NCBI RefSeq assembly: GCF_900187045.1
Contig: NZ_LT906453.1
Span: 2,542,001-2,606,000, forward strand
Direction of reading: 5' to 3'
Source: Dermatophilus congolensis
Lineage (GTDB): Bacteria > Actinomycetota > Actinomycetes > Actinomycetales > Dermatophilaceae
Length of the DNA stretch: 64,000 nucleotides
In this document: in pieces, positions 50,218 through 58,383 of the stretch
Position numbering within the stretch: the stretch's first letter is position 1
Layout of the letters: the number at the start of each line of letters is the position of its first letter
The notes under the pieces: generated by a model
Databases searched by the model: none
What the model was told of the DNA's origin: nothing
Seen by the model: the letters and a program-made list of their open reading frames with translations, nothing else
Translations under genes and position numbers: made by a program

Positions 50218-51298
50218 CTGGGAGTTTTTCTGTCGGCTTGTGTGACCAGGTCGCTGCCGCGGCTGTTGGTGAACGGTGAACTGGCTCTGGTGTCGTTGTG
50301 TCCTTGGGTTCAATGACTGTGGGGGCGGTTTCTTGCTGCATCGGGTGTGTTACCGCAGTTGCTGTTGCAGGTGCAGCGAGCACAGATGTCGCGTTCGTGG
50401 CAGCGACCTGCACAACTGATCCAGGTGAGGGGGCATTCTCAGTTGTGGTGTCGTGATTTTGCGGCGGCGTTGGTGGCAAGAGCATGTCGAGCACAGATCG
50501 TTGAACAGTGAGCACTTGTGCCATGAGAGCGGCACTGGTGTTCACGAGGAGTTCGGAGTGCGCTAGCCGGACACTGTCTGCTGCGATGTCGGTGTCTTCT
50601 CGGCGTGAGAGCGCTTCATTTTGCTGAAGCTCGGCTACTGCTAGTGCCCGCGCGGCGTGTGCCATGCGGGTTTCCATGGCTGCCACAGCGGCCTGTTCGG
50701 CGAACAGTTTGTCGAGGGCTTCATTGAGTATTTCGAGAGCAGACTTAGCGCCGTCAGCTGTGCGCAGGTCAATGCCTGGGTTGTTTTGTTCTCCTAAGCC
50801 CAGCGAGGCAGGGTCAACTTTGGCTTTGTCGAAGGTGACACTTTGTCCTGCGTAGGCGCCGGTTTGAATGGTGATGGTGCCGTTTCCTAGAACGGATTGG
50901 CCATCGACCCGCGTGCGTTCGATCATCGCTGACATCTCGCCAAGGTTGAGCACAACGACGCTGTGGAGCGCGGCACGTTGACCGTCGCTATATGTTCCGG
51001 TGGCAGCTTGGACGGCCATGGTGCGCATGCGCTGCAGCATGGCCGTCATCGAGGTCATCGCTCCTTGTCCTACCCGGGCCAGGGCGATGGCGTCTTGTGC
51101 GTTACCTCCTGCTGCGGACATGCTGCGAGCCAGGGCGCGTTGACGCTCGGCGATTGTGAGTCCTGCACTGTCGTCAACGGCGAGTTGGTGTGTGCCGTTG
51201 GTCAGGGATGCGGCCGCTTTTGTTGCGATGTCAGCGTGGTGTTCCCAGTTTCGGTGTATGACGCTGGCCAGCGTATTCATGTCTGCGGGGATACGCAT
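50204..51298 (-). CDS. Divergent second flagellin with Pro/Thr-rich C-terminal tail
   Basis: 364 residues. The flagellin D0/D1 N-terminus is recognisable: DDSAGLTIAERQRALARSM (42-60, matching DDAAGLAISEKLRSQ of FliC) and LQRMRTMAVQ (88-97). The C-terminal D1/D0 helix is RREDTDIAADSVRLAHSELLVNTSAALMAQ (232-260). Where flagellins end, at about 274, this one adds 90 residues rich in Pro, Thr, Ala and Ser. The first 40 residues diverge from FliC. It has a strong AAGGAGG ribosome site and a FliA-type promoter. It could be a minor filament protein, a glycosylated surface-exposed variant, or a regulator competing for FliS/FliW. The tail would sit at the normally buried C-terminus, which is structurally odd. 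Confidence 0.82.
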   Translation of the reverse strand: MRIPADMNTLASVIHRNWEHHADIATKAAASLTNGTHQLAVDDSAGLTIAERQRALARSMSAAGGNAQDAIALARVGQGAMTSMTAMLQRMRTMAVQAATGTYSDGQRAALHSVVVLNLGEMSAMIERTRVDGQSVLGNGTITIQTGAYAGQSVTFDKAKVDPASLGLGEQNNPGIDLRTADGAKSALEILNEALDKLFAEQAAVAAMETRMAHAARALAVAELQQNEALSRREDTDIAADSVRLAHSELLVNTSAALMAQVLTVQRSVLDMLLPPTPPQNHDTTTENAPSPGSVVQVAATNATSVLAAPATATAVTHPMQQETAPTVIEPKDTTTPEPVHRSPTAAAATWSHKPTEKLPVTPQ

Positions 51299-51375
51299 GG
51301 TGGACCTCCTTGTGCTGTTTCACCTTCCGTGGTTGTTGACCGGCCAGCGGCCGAGGCACACATGGGGTCGTTTGC

Positions 51376-51403
51376 CTTATCGGCAAGTAGTGGCAGGCAG
51401 TGA
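51376..51403 (-). promoter_or_regulatory. Predicted FliA promoter of the second flagellin
   Basis: Minus strand: TCAC (51403-51400), 15 bases, then GCCGATAAG (51384-51376), an exact -10 match. It lies 78 bp before the ATG. Confidence 0.78.
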
Positions 51404-51421
51404 AGAGGTTTTGTTACCTGT

Positions 51422-52153
51422 TCAGGACACTTGTTCAGTGACCTGTAGGGATGTTGTGGCTGGATGCTCGGCGGGGGCAGCGCTGGGGGTGATTGCGGCG
51501 GCATTAGTGTTTGGGGTGTTTGCGCGGGCTCGTGCGAGCATCAGTGCAATGACGAATCCGGTGATGAGTGCGCCGAGTACGTATATGCCGGTGGACACTC
51601 CCTTGGTGGTGACGGAGTCAGCTCCAAGGGTCATACGGACGGTTGTCATGGTGGGTTGTCCGTTGGTGGGGTTTTTGGGGGCGAGCTGCCCGACGACTTT
51701 GGATAGGGAGTCGGCGGTGGCGTCAGCTAGGGATACGGCTTCGTTAGAGGAGGTTCCGGTTGCGGTGATTTCTAGCAGGGTGGAGGCGGTGGGCACATTG
51801 ACTTTGATGCGTTTGCGCAGAGTGTCGAGTGATTCTTCGGGGGTAACGCTTTGTTTGACGGGGCTGAGCACTTCACCAGTGGTGGTAGAGGTGGCGAAGG
51901 TTTGCATCATGCTTGCGATCGCGCCTGTCATGGGGTCTTGGTTAGCGTTGCCGGTGCCTTGGGCGGGAACGACGGCCAGAGTGGCTGTAGAGGTGTATGT
52001 CGTTGGGGTCAAAGCGGCCCAGGATCCGCCGATGACTCCTCCGAGGACAGCGAGAGCGCCAATCATGATGAGGTTTTTGCGGATAAGCCGCAGCATGTCC
52101 ATAAATGTCACTTTTATCCCCCGAAAAGTTTTATTTTTCTTACTATTCATCAT
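51422..52153 (-). CDS. Wzz/YveK-type polysaccharide chain-length or biosynthesis protein
   Basis: 243 residues with two membrane helices (about 30-50 and 188-208) flanking an extracytoplasmic domain. The N-terminal part DMLRLIRKNLIMIGALAVLGGVIGGSWAALTPTTYTSTATLAVVP matches the Wzz/CapA chain-length determinant pattern. The C-terminal cytoplasmic tail is short and Ala/Thr/Pro-rich, with no kinase domain. It likely controls polymer length or export of an exopolysaccharide. It begins 22 bp after the GH71 gene, in the same run as the Wzy-like gene. Confidence 0.78.
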   Translation of the reverse strand: MMNSKKNKTFRGIKVTFMDMLRLIRKNLIMIGALAVLGGVIGGSWAALTPTTYTSTATLAVVPAQGTGNANQDPMTGAIASMMQTFATSTTTGEVLSPVKQSVTPEESLDTLRKRIKVNVPTASTLLEITATGTSSNEAVSLADATADSLSKVVGQLAPKNPTNGQPTMTTVRMTLGADSVTTKGVSTGIYVLGALITGFVIALMLARARANTPNTNAAAITPSAAPAEHPATTSLQVTEQVS

Positions 52154-52174
52154 TGGTGGATTAGGGGAAGTGTC

Positions 52175-53942
52175 TCAACTGCGTGGGTCGCTGATGTATA
52201 CGGGGTCTGAATAAGCGACTCTTTCATTGGAATCAATGATGCGACCAACATAAAAACCGGCAGAATCGGTGGTTATTTTCTGATTTCCGACAATGGTGCG
52301 CGATAGGGCAGAAAGGGCACTGGTAGCTGTTGCGGTATCGAAGCTGAGTTTGGCTGAGCGTGTGTTTTGGAGGATTTCGACGAATCGCATGGGGTGCGCG
52401 ACAGTAAGTGTGGCGTTTCCTTGCGTGGCGTCGCCGGTGAGGCTCAAGGTTGGGTTGGTTGGCAGGGCGCGAGCTGCGGGGATGGAGTAGTAGTGGCTGC
52501 GCTGGTTGGTGGTGCGCAGTTTTTCGTTGGCGCCGTAGACGACAACGGGTGCGGAGACAACGTGTTGTAGGGGTGTCCCGCCAGTGGTGAGGCTCCAAGC
52601 ATGGGCGCGTAGAAAACGTCGTGATGGTGGCTGATCTGCAGGAAGGGGGGTGTTGGTGGTGGCTGCGGTGGCTTTACCTGCAGGGGCAGTCATACGGATG
52701 GGCTCTCCGACGGGGGCTCCGCTGCCGTCATGGAGTTGCACATTGACGGTGACGTCGGTTTTTCCGCCGTTGAGGATGAGCGCTTCTGCGTGCACTGTTT
52801 GGCCTGCTCGGGTGTGGTTGGGGGTGGTGATGTAGAGCTCGGCGCGGGGTGTGGGTGGGGGGGAGGCCTCGGAGTTTGGCAGCATAGAAGGCGTTGATGT
52901 CTGAGCGGGTGATGTTCCAGTCGCTGCTGGGTTTGATGTCGGTGTGTTCGACGAGGTCATTCCAGGTGATGATGTTTTGCCAGGGGGCACCGGAGGTAAG
53001 GGCGGCTTCCCACTGATTGCGCATCATGGTGGTGCCTTGGGCGTCGACGATGCCCCCGCCGGGTGTTTCGCGGTTGTAGCCGGGCATGATTCCTCCGGCG
53101 TAGGGCAGGCTGCGGGAGATGGTGTAACGCAGAATGTCGTTCCAGATGTACTGGGAGCTGTCTTCAAAGTTCCAGGCTGCATCAAAGGCGTGGGCGTAGG
53201 TGTCGATACGGCTGGCATCGAGGGTGTGCCCGGTTTGGGAGGAGTCGGTCTGGAGGTCGCCGATGAGGTAGACGGGCAGCTGCTGCTGGTCAATGGTGTC
53301 GCGGACTTTTTCCCATTGTTGTGGCGGCATATTTCGGGGACCGTAAATGTAGATAACGAATTTGTCGCCTATTTTTGCCGCTGATGCATGTTCTTTTGCT
53401 ATTTCAAGGTATTCGCGGATCATACGGATGAGCCCGTCGGAGCTGGATGCCATAAAACATGGAGCGATAGAGAAGTCGTTATCTGGGTGGGAGTCATTCC
53501 ATGTTGGGTCGGCTTGTTTCATCCATTCTTTTGTGAAGTCGCTGCCGCGGTTAATTCCTTCGAATGTGAGTATTTGCATTCCGGTGAGTCCGGCTGCTTG
53601 GGCGCGGGGTAAACCTGAGGTGGGGCGAGGAGGTGAGCTAGGGCCGCCGGGGATGAGGTCCAGGGGGTAGGTCGATCCGTAGTCAGTTTTACCTGGCTTT
53701 TCGTGGTAGTCGGCGAGTCCGTGAGGAACCATGTGTGCCCACACTTGTTTGCCGGGCAGCTGGGTGGATGTTGCAGCGACCAGGGTGGCCAGAGTGCTGT
53801 CGGGTGAGTGGGCGAGGATGCTGCGTCGGGTTTCTGCTGCGATGGGGGTTTTACTGGTAGCGATTCCGGCACCTGCGGTTAGGAGGATCGCGGCTGTGAT
53901 GATCGTGGTGTGTCGTGTCATACGTCGAAATGAGGTACCCAT
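52175..53942 (-). pseudogene. GH71 family alpha-1,3-glucanase, frameshifted at a seven-C tract
   Basis: Secreted glycoside hydrolase predicted to cut alpha-1,3-glucan. The upstream frame (52728-53942) encodes a signal peptide (about 1-35) and a GH71-like catalytic domain: KQVWAHMVPHGLADYH, ILTFEGINRGSDFTKEW, IYIYGPR, AGGIMPGYNRETPGG and IITWNDLVEHTDIKPS. After FYAAKLRGLPP it shifts out of frame into basic nonsense. The continuing sequence (TPRAELYITTPNH..., a beta-sandwich-like C-terminal domain ending YSDPVYISDPRS) lies in the next frame. The switch occurs at seven G on the top strand (52857-52863); six would restore one 588-residue protein. It may be phase variation, real decay or a sequencing error. 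Note the ORF at 52175-52990 alone has no signal peptide. Confidence 0.78.
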
Positions 53943-53955
53943 AGCGCTCTTTTCC

Positions 53956-55224
53956 TCAGGTTGTCAGGGCGGGTGCGTCAGGGTGCTGTAGTTCGCTAGA
54001 GCGGAAATGAGCTAGGAATGCTTTGGCTAGATAGAACGCCAGGGCCAGGGCGATCATCATCGTGACGACGCGGTTGACGTTGCGGGTGTTGTATTGGGTG
54101 ATGTAGAGGACGCTGATGAGGGATAGGCCTAGTTGGGCGGCCAGGAAGAGTAGGGATAGTCCGCAGTCGGGGTCGGCGACGAGTTGAATGCATAGTCGCA
54201 GCAGGGTTCCCCAGACGAAGACGGCCACAGTGAGTGCGAGGGCGCCGAAGCTGGCGAATTCTCCGAGCATTGAGTAGGGGATGTAGTAGTGGACCCGCAT
54301 GGAGGCGACGATGCGGTCCCACCCGGCGATGGAGGCGGGGGCGGGGTTGAGTTCGATGAGGATGTCATCGATGGTGATGCCGCGTTCTGCGGCGACGTGG
54401 ACCAGGAGAGGGACGGTGAAGCCGACGTTTTCAGCGATGGTGGAGATGACGGTGGAGAGGTACCCGGGTTCGCTGAGGTGGCTGATAGTGGCTTCGGTGT
54501 AGGGGATGAGGCCGTGGGTGAGTTGGTTGCGTAGCAGTAATGGGATGGGTAAGGCGATGGCGGCGGAGGTGCCGCCGAGAAACCAGGCCCACACGTGGAC
54601 GCGGATGCCGCCGAGGAGTCGACCGATGAGGAAGAGCACAGCTGATCCGGCGAAGAGTCGGGTGGCGCCGGAGAAGAGGATGGTGGCCATGGCGATGGCT
54701 AGGAGTGCGCCGGTCCAGGGGTGTCGGGTCGAGACGATGCCTGCGGCGATGAGCGCGACGGGGGCGATGACGCTGGCGAGGGAGATGATGGGTGGGGGTG
54801 CTTCGAAGGTGAGGTAGGCCGGTGCCCAGAGAAGGTATTGCCCTTTGGCGATGAGTCCGAGGGTGACTCCGCTGGCGGCGATGGTGAGCCAGAGGGCAGT
54901 GCTGCGGGTGGTTGGGGTGTGGGTGGTGGTGCGCCAGGTGAGGGGGATGGGGTGTTTGAGGGGGATGGTGGCGGCGCCGAGTAGGCCGATGAGTGCGGCG
55001 GTGACGAGGGTGATGGCGGTGGCGCGGTCGTAGGAGGCCCAGACGGGCCAGAAGGGGGTGTCGGGGATGACGAGTCCGGAGTTGAGGTAGATCTCTGCGC
55101 CGGCGAGGCTGAGGGTCAGCAGGGCGGCCAGGGGTACGCGGTCTAGGGTGATCCAGTCCCGTTGTTGGTGTGGCTTGGTGGTGTGTTGGCGCGTGTGCCT
55201 GGTGTCGGGCATGGTGCTCGTCAC
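53956..55224 (-). CDS. Polytopic membrane protein, possibly Wzy-like polysaccharide polymerase
   Basis: 422 residues from a GTG at 55224 preceded by AAGGGGA; the frame is open to 55305. It has about ten membrane helices, with a larger loop at about 255-320 (PGYLSTVISTIAENVGFTVPLLVHVAAERGI...NPAPASIAGWDRI). Topology and length fit O-antigen ligase/polymerase-type proteins, which are poorly conserved in sequence. It is followed after 13 bp by the GH71 gene and then the Wzz-like gene, a combination that suggests synthesis, length control and trimming of an exopolysaccharide. Assignment is by topology and context only. Confidence 0.6.
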   Translation of the reverse strand: MTSTMPDTRHTRQHTTKPHQQRDWITLDRVPLAALLTLSLAGAEIYLNSGLVIPDTPFWPVWASYDRATAITLVTAALIGLLGAATIPLKHPIPLTWRTTTHTPTTRSTALWLTIAASGVTLGLIAKGQYLLWAPAYLTFEAPPPIISLASVIAPVALIAAGIVSTRHPWTGALLAIAMATILFSGATRLFAGSAVLFLIGRLLGGIRVHVWAWFLGGTSAAIALPIPLLLRNQLTHGLIPYTEATISHLSEPGYLSTVISTIAENVGFTVPLLVHVAAERGITIDDILIELNPAPASIAGWDRIVASMRVHYYIPYSMLGEFASFGALALTVAVFVWGTLLRLCIQLVADPDCGLSLLFLAAQLGLSLISVLYITQYNTRNVNRVVTMMIALALAFYLAKAFLAHFRSSELQHPDAPALTT

Positions 55225-55400
55225 AGGTGTCCCCTTGTGGTTGTTCCCCCGGTTTGGTGCGGTTGTGCACCTTTGTTTGTGAAGGTATAGATGGGGGCTT
55301 TCCACATGCGGTGTGGCTGTATCCCAGGGGGTGTTTTCGGGGTCTCTGTGGCGGCGTTTGTGCTGGTGGTTTGGGGTGTTGTGTTGCGTGGATGGGGTGG

Positions 55401-56669
55401 TTAGTGGGTGGGTGCGGTGGGGGTTTTTTCGCTGGTGGGTTCGAGCAGGCTGGCGGCGATGGTGGGGCCGGGTTCGGCGAGTTGGGCCAGGGCTGCGGCG
55501 ACGGCGGTTTGGTTGGGTCCGCCTGTTTCGATGAGTCGTTCGGCTAGTCCAGCGGCGGATCGTCCGCCCCAGAGTTTGAGGAGCATGCGGGCGAATCGTT
55601 GTGGTTGGCCGTGGACGGAGACCAGGCGGATGCAGCAGTCGAGGGCTTCGTCGAATTCGCCGATGCGGGCGGCGAGGATCATGCGTTCGTTGAGGATGGT
55701 GGTGGTGGGGACTTTGCGGCCGTCGGCGGCGGTGACGTTGTGCAGGGTGCGTAGGGTGCGTAGTGCGGAGTAGGCCTTGCCTTGTGAGGCTGAGGATAGT
55801 GCGCGTAGCCAGGCGGTGTATTCGCTGTCGGCTCCGTCTCGGTCGAGTTCGGCGATGACGGCGGAAGCGGCGTTGTGGTGGTTGTGGGCGATGAGCAGTG
55901 ATGCGAGGTCTTGGCGGGCGCGCCAGCGGCAGATGCGGGTGGCGCGGGTGGCGCGTGCGCGGGTGAGGTCGGTGAGGGCGGCGTTGTCGTCGCCGAGGGC
56001 GCGATGGAGTCGGGCGCGTTCGACGAGTGCGGTGACGAGGGCGTCGCCGGCGGTGCCTTCGTGTTCGAGGGTGGTGATGGCTGTGGTGGCGCGGCGGCGG
56101 CGGCGTTCGAGGCGAGATCGGTTGGTGGCGGGGTCGGGGGTGTTGGTGGCGCGGTTGATGGTGATGACGTCGCGGCCGGGGGTGAGGGTGGTGGGCTTAC
56201 GGCCGGGGATGAGTGGTTCGAGTTGGGGGTCGTGGATTCCGCGGAAGCGGGCGATGGCTGGGCGGTAGAGGAGTTTTTCGCGGTGTTCGGTGGGGTCTTC
56301 GTCGTAGGTGAGGAGGATAGATAGGAGGTCGGGTTGGGCCATCATTCCGGGGGTTGCTTGGATGAGGCGTTCGAGGCGTTCGATGTCGGCGGTGACGCGG
56401 TCGTTGGGGGTTAGGTGCAGGACCCAGGTGGCGTCGGTCATGGCGGCGGCGTTGTTGCGGGCGAGGCTTTCGTCGTATTCGCCGGTGCCGGTGGTAACGG
56501 TGGCGCCTGCGCTGGTTGCTTGGTCGAGGATGCGGGGGTCGGCTCCGATGCTGTAGACGCAGATTTCGGAGACGAGTGGGGTTAGGCGCTGCAGTGATGC
56601 GATGCACGCGCGCAGGTCGGTGGCTTCGTCGGTTGCGACGATGCAGGCGGCGAGCAGTTTGGTGGTCAT
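55401..56669 (-). CDS. Degenerate glycosyltransferase-2-like protein with TPR repeats
   Basis: 422 residues from the ATG at 56669; the frame is open to 56948 but the promoter position and the family start MTTKLLAACIVATDEATDLRACIASL support this start. The GT2-like N-terminal domain (about 5-150) has SEICVYSIGAD where active enzymes have a D-T/S-G-S-D motif, and LTPND (86-90) where DADE is expected, so catalysis is doubtful. The TPR-like C-terminal half (YTAWLRALSSASQGKAYSALRTLRTL...RMLLKLWGGRSAAGLAERLIE) aligns with residues 274-370 of the 1130-residue protein. It is thus a stand-alone copy resembling that protein's first module. A FliA-type promoter overlaps the start region. Confidence 0.72.
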   Translation of the reverse strand: MTTKLLAACIVATDEATDLRACIASLQRLTPLVSEICVYSIGADPRILDQATSAGATVTTGTGEYDESLARNNAAAMTDATWVLHLTPNDRVTADIERLERLIQATPGMMAQPDLLSILLTYDEDPTEHREKLLYRPAIARFRGIHDPQLEPLIPGRKPTTLTPGRDVITINRATNTPDPATNRSRLERRRRRATTAITTLEHEGTAGDALVTALVERARLHRALGDDNAALTDLTRARATRATRICRWRARQDLASLLIAHNHHNAASAVIAELDRDGADSEYTAWLRALSSASQGKAYSALRTLRTLHNVTAADGRKVPTTTILNERMILAARIGEFDEALDCCIRLVSVHGQPQRFARMLLKLWGGRSAAGLAERLIETGGPNQTAVAAALAQLAEPGPTIAASLLEPTSEKTPTAPTH

Positions 56670-56675
56670 GGTGTG

Positions 56676-56703
56676 CTCATCGGCGTTGTTATTACTCGTT
56701 TGA
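56676..56703 (-). promoter_or_regulatory. Predicted FliA promoter giving a leaderless mRNA
   Basis: Minus strand: TCAA (56703-56700), 15 bases, then GCCGATGAG (56684-56676). The ATG begins six bases after the -10 element, so transcription should start at or next to the start codon. There is no ribosome binding site. Confidence 0.72.
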
Positions 56704-56743
56704 GTAAGGAATTTGTCTGTGTTGCTTGCGTTTTGCGGCACGG

Positions 56744-57820
56744 CTAGCCGAGTAGTCGGGGTCGGGCGGCGTAGGGTGCTGCGCTGCGTAATTCGTGTGC
56801 TTTGGCGAACCAGTGGTCGGCTTCGTCGGGGTGTTGGAGGGTGGTGTGCATGACTGCCATCGCTTGGGCTGCGAGGAAGCTTCCACGCCCGGTGACGGTG
56901 CCGGGCAGGTTTGTGGTGTCTCCGATCGACATCGCTCGTTTCCAGCACGCTTCGGCCATGGGTGCGAGCGTAGCTGCTTTGTTGGGGTCAGCGAGGATCA
57001 TGTCGAAGAACAATTCGCCTACTAGGTAAGGAAAGTCAGGTGATGTTTCCCACTGTCCCATTTCTGCATCGATGAGTGCTAGGGCGTCGCTGTAACGGTT
57101 GGCGGCGCGTAGAGCATCGAGGGTTTCCATGACGTAGGTGTGGCGGTCTAGCAGACCGGGGGCTAGGGCGTCGGCGGCGCGGGCGAAGCTGCCTGCGGCT
57201 GCACTGGGGTCACCTTGGGCGCGTTGCCATTTGCCTAGTTCTGCGAGGATGCGGGGGTCGTCTGGGTGAACGAAGAGAGCTTGGGCTACTGCGGCTCCGA
57301 CGAGGTTGCGATCGAGGGACCAGCCCAGGACGTCGGCGTCGTCGCAGGCGATGACGGTGGGTAGGGGCTGGGTTTTCATTCCGGGGTAGGCCGGTTCGGG
57401 GTGGAATCGGCCGGTGAAGCGTACGGATCCGGGCAGGATTCGTGGTTGGAGGTGGGGCGCTTCGGCTCCTCGGGATGTTGCTCCTGGGATGATTTCGATG
57501 AGGCCTACGCGGTTGGGGGGCCATGTGCGTATGTGTTCAAGCTGGTAGGCGCCGCTGTCGATCCATTCGTGGGCTTCGAGGATGAGGTGCCAGTCGGCGT
57601 TGGCTGCGGCTAGGGCTTGATTCCACAACAGTGAGGGGTCGTCATGCCAGGTGGCTTTGGTGACGTGGGCTCCGGCACGGTGGGCGCGTTGTGCGGTGTC
57701 GTCGTGTGAGCCCAGGTCGAGAACGATGCTGGAGTCTACGTAAGGGTGGGCGCTGGCGAGAGCTCGTTCTATGTATCTGGCTGAGTCACGCGCGATCATC
57801 ACTAGGGCGATTCGGGCCAC
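56744..57820 (-). CDS. Glycosyltransferase-2-like TPR protein (module-2 type)
   Basis: 358 residues, GTG start with AAAGGAAC upstream. The N-terminus MARIALVMIARDSARYIERALAS and LDLGSHDDTA follow the GT2 pattern, but LEAHE (81-85) replaces the DADE motif, so metal or nucleotide binding may be lost. RILPGSVRFTGRFH and TGRGSFLAAQAMAVM align with RILPGTVRYRGIIH and NGRGSYLAA of module 2 in the 1130-residue protein. TPR-like helices fill residues 190-340. It sits directly upstream of the module-1-like gene, so the pair mirrors the first two modules of the fused protein, in reversed order. Confidence 0.72.
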   Translation of the reverse strand: MARIALVMIARDSARYIERALASAHPYVDSSIVLDLGSHDDTAQRAHRAGAHVTKATWHDDPSLLWNQALAAANADWHLILEAHEWIDSGAYQLEHIRTWPPNRVGLIEIIPGATSRGAEAPHLQPRILPGSVRFTGRFHPEPAYPGMKTQPLPTVIACDDADVLGWSLDRNLVGAAVAQALFVHPDDPRILAELGKWQRAQGDPSAAAGSFARAADALAPGLLDRHTYVMETLDALRAANRYSDALALIDAEMGQWETSPDFPYLVGELFFDMILADPNKAATLAPMAEACWKRAMSIGDTTNLPGTVTGRGSFLAAQAMAVMHTTLQHPDEADHWFAKAHELRSAAPYAARPRLLG

Positions 57821-58383
57821 GTGAGTTCCTTTCGGCTGTGCTCACAGCTGTGTTTACGCAGTACGTTGGCGTGTTTTTGCCGCGGGTGCTGTGTGTGCTG
57901 GGCCGGGTGGGGGTGGGTGTTGGCGCGAATAGGCTCCCGCCGTTGATCGGCGGGAGCCGTGGTTCGTGCTGAGTGTTGCTTCCTCGAGGGTTTTCGCGTC
58001 CATGCGTGCGTGTGACCGCTCCTGAGTGTGTGACCGCCCCCGACCGATCATGTCTGCTCTCGAGGCCGCAATCACGTCGGTGTCTGTTCGGGACAGGCTC
58101 CCATTCGGCATGTGTTTATGGGCGTTGACAACATTCGTGGGGAAAGTCTGGACAACCTGTCTTGCACGCGTGTTTTACGCCCGAATGGGTGGGTCTGATT
58201 ATTTTCTTGCTGCGGCTGTGACCAGCGATAAGTTTTGTGCCGCAGTGTTTTTCAGGGATGCCCGTTTTTCTTGAGTGTGACTCACGACACACAAGAGCTG
58301 ATCTCACTTGTCGAGATGGAGCGAAACATCCGGATACAACCGCTATGGACCACAGACCAAGCTCCACTATCTGTTTAAACACT
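57821..58383. other. Gene-free gap between fliA and the module-2-type gene
   Basis: About 560 bp. Short ORFs on both strands (for example 57854-58111 minus and 58026-58274 plus) lack family resemblance and ribosome sites. The only firm element is the hairpin at 57932-57958. The rest may hold the promoter of the gene starting at 57820 or an untranslated RNA; nothing specific is recognised. Confidence 0.5.
57932..57958. terminator. Isolated 11-bp hairpin in the 57.8-58.4 kb gap
   Basis: GGCTCCCGCCG (57932-57942) pairs exactly with CGGCGGGAGCC (57948-57958) around a 5-nt loop. It is 425 bp from the fliA stop and has no T-run. It could end the fliA transcript or an unannotated RNA. Confidence 0.5.

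Noticed and set aside
57944-57972. TCAG-N17-GCCGAT on the minus strand upstream of the 57820 gene
   Set aside because: The spacer is two bases longer than at the confident sites and the GCCGAT is formed by the arm of a perfect hairpin.
57854-58274. Short ORFs on both strands in the gap after fliA
   Set aside because: The minus-strand ORF runs through the hairpin at 57932-57958 and both have composition unlike real proteins.
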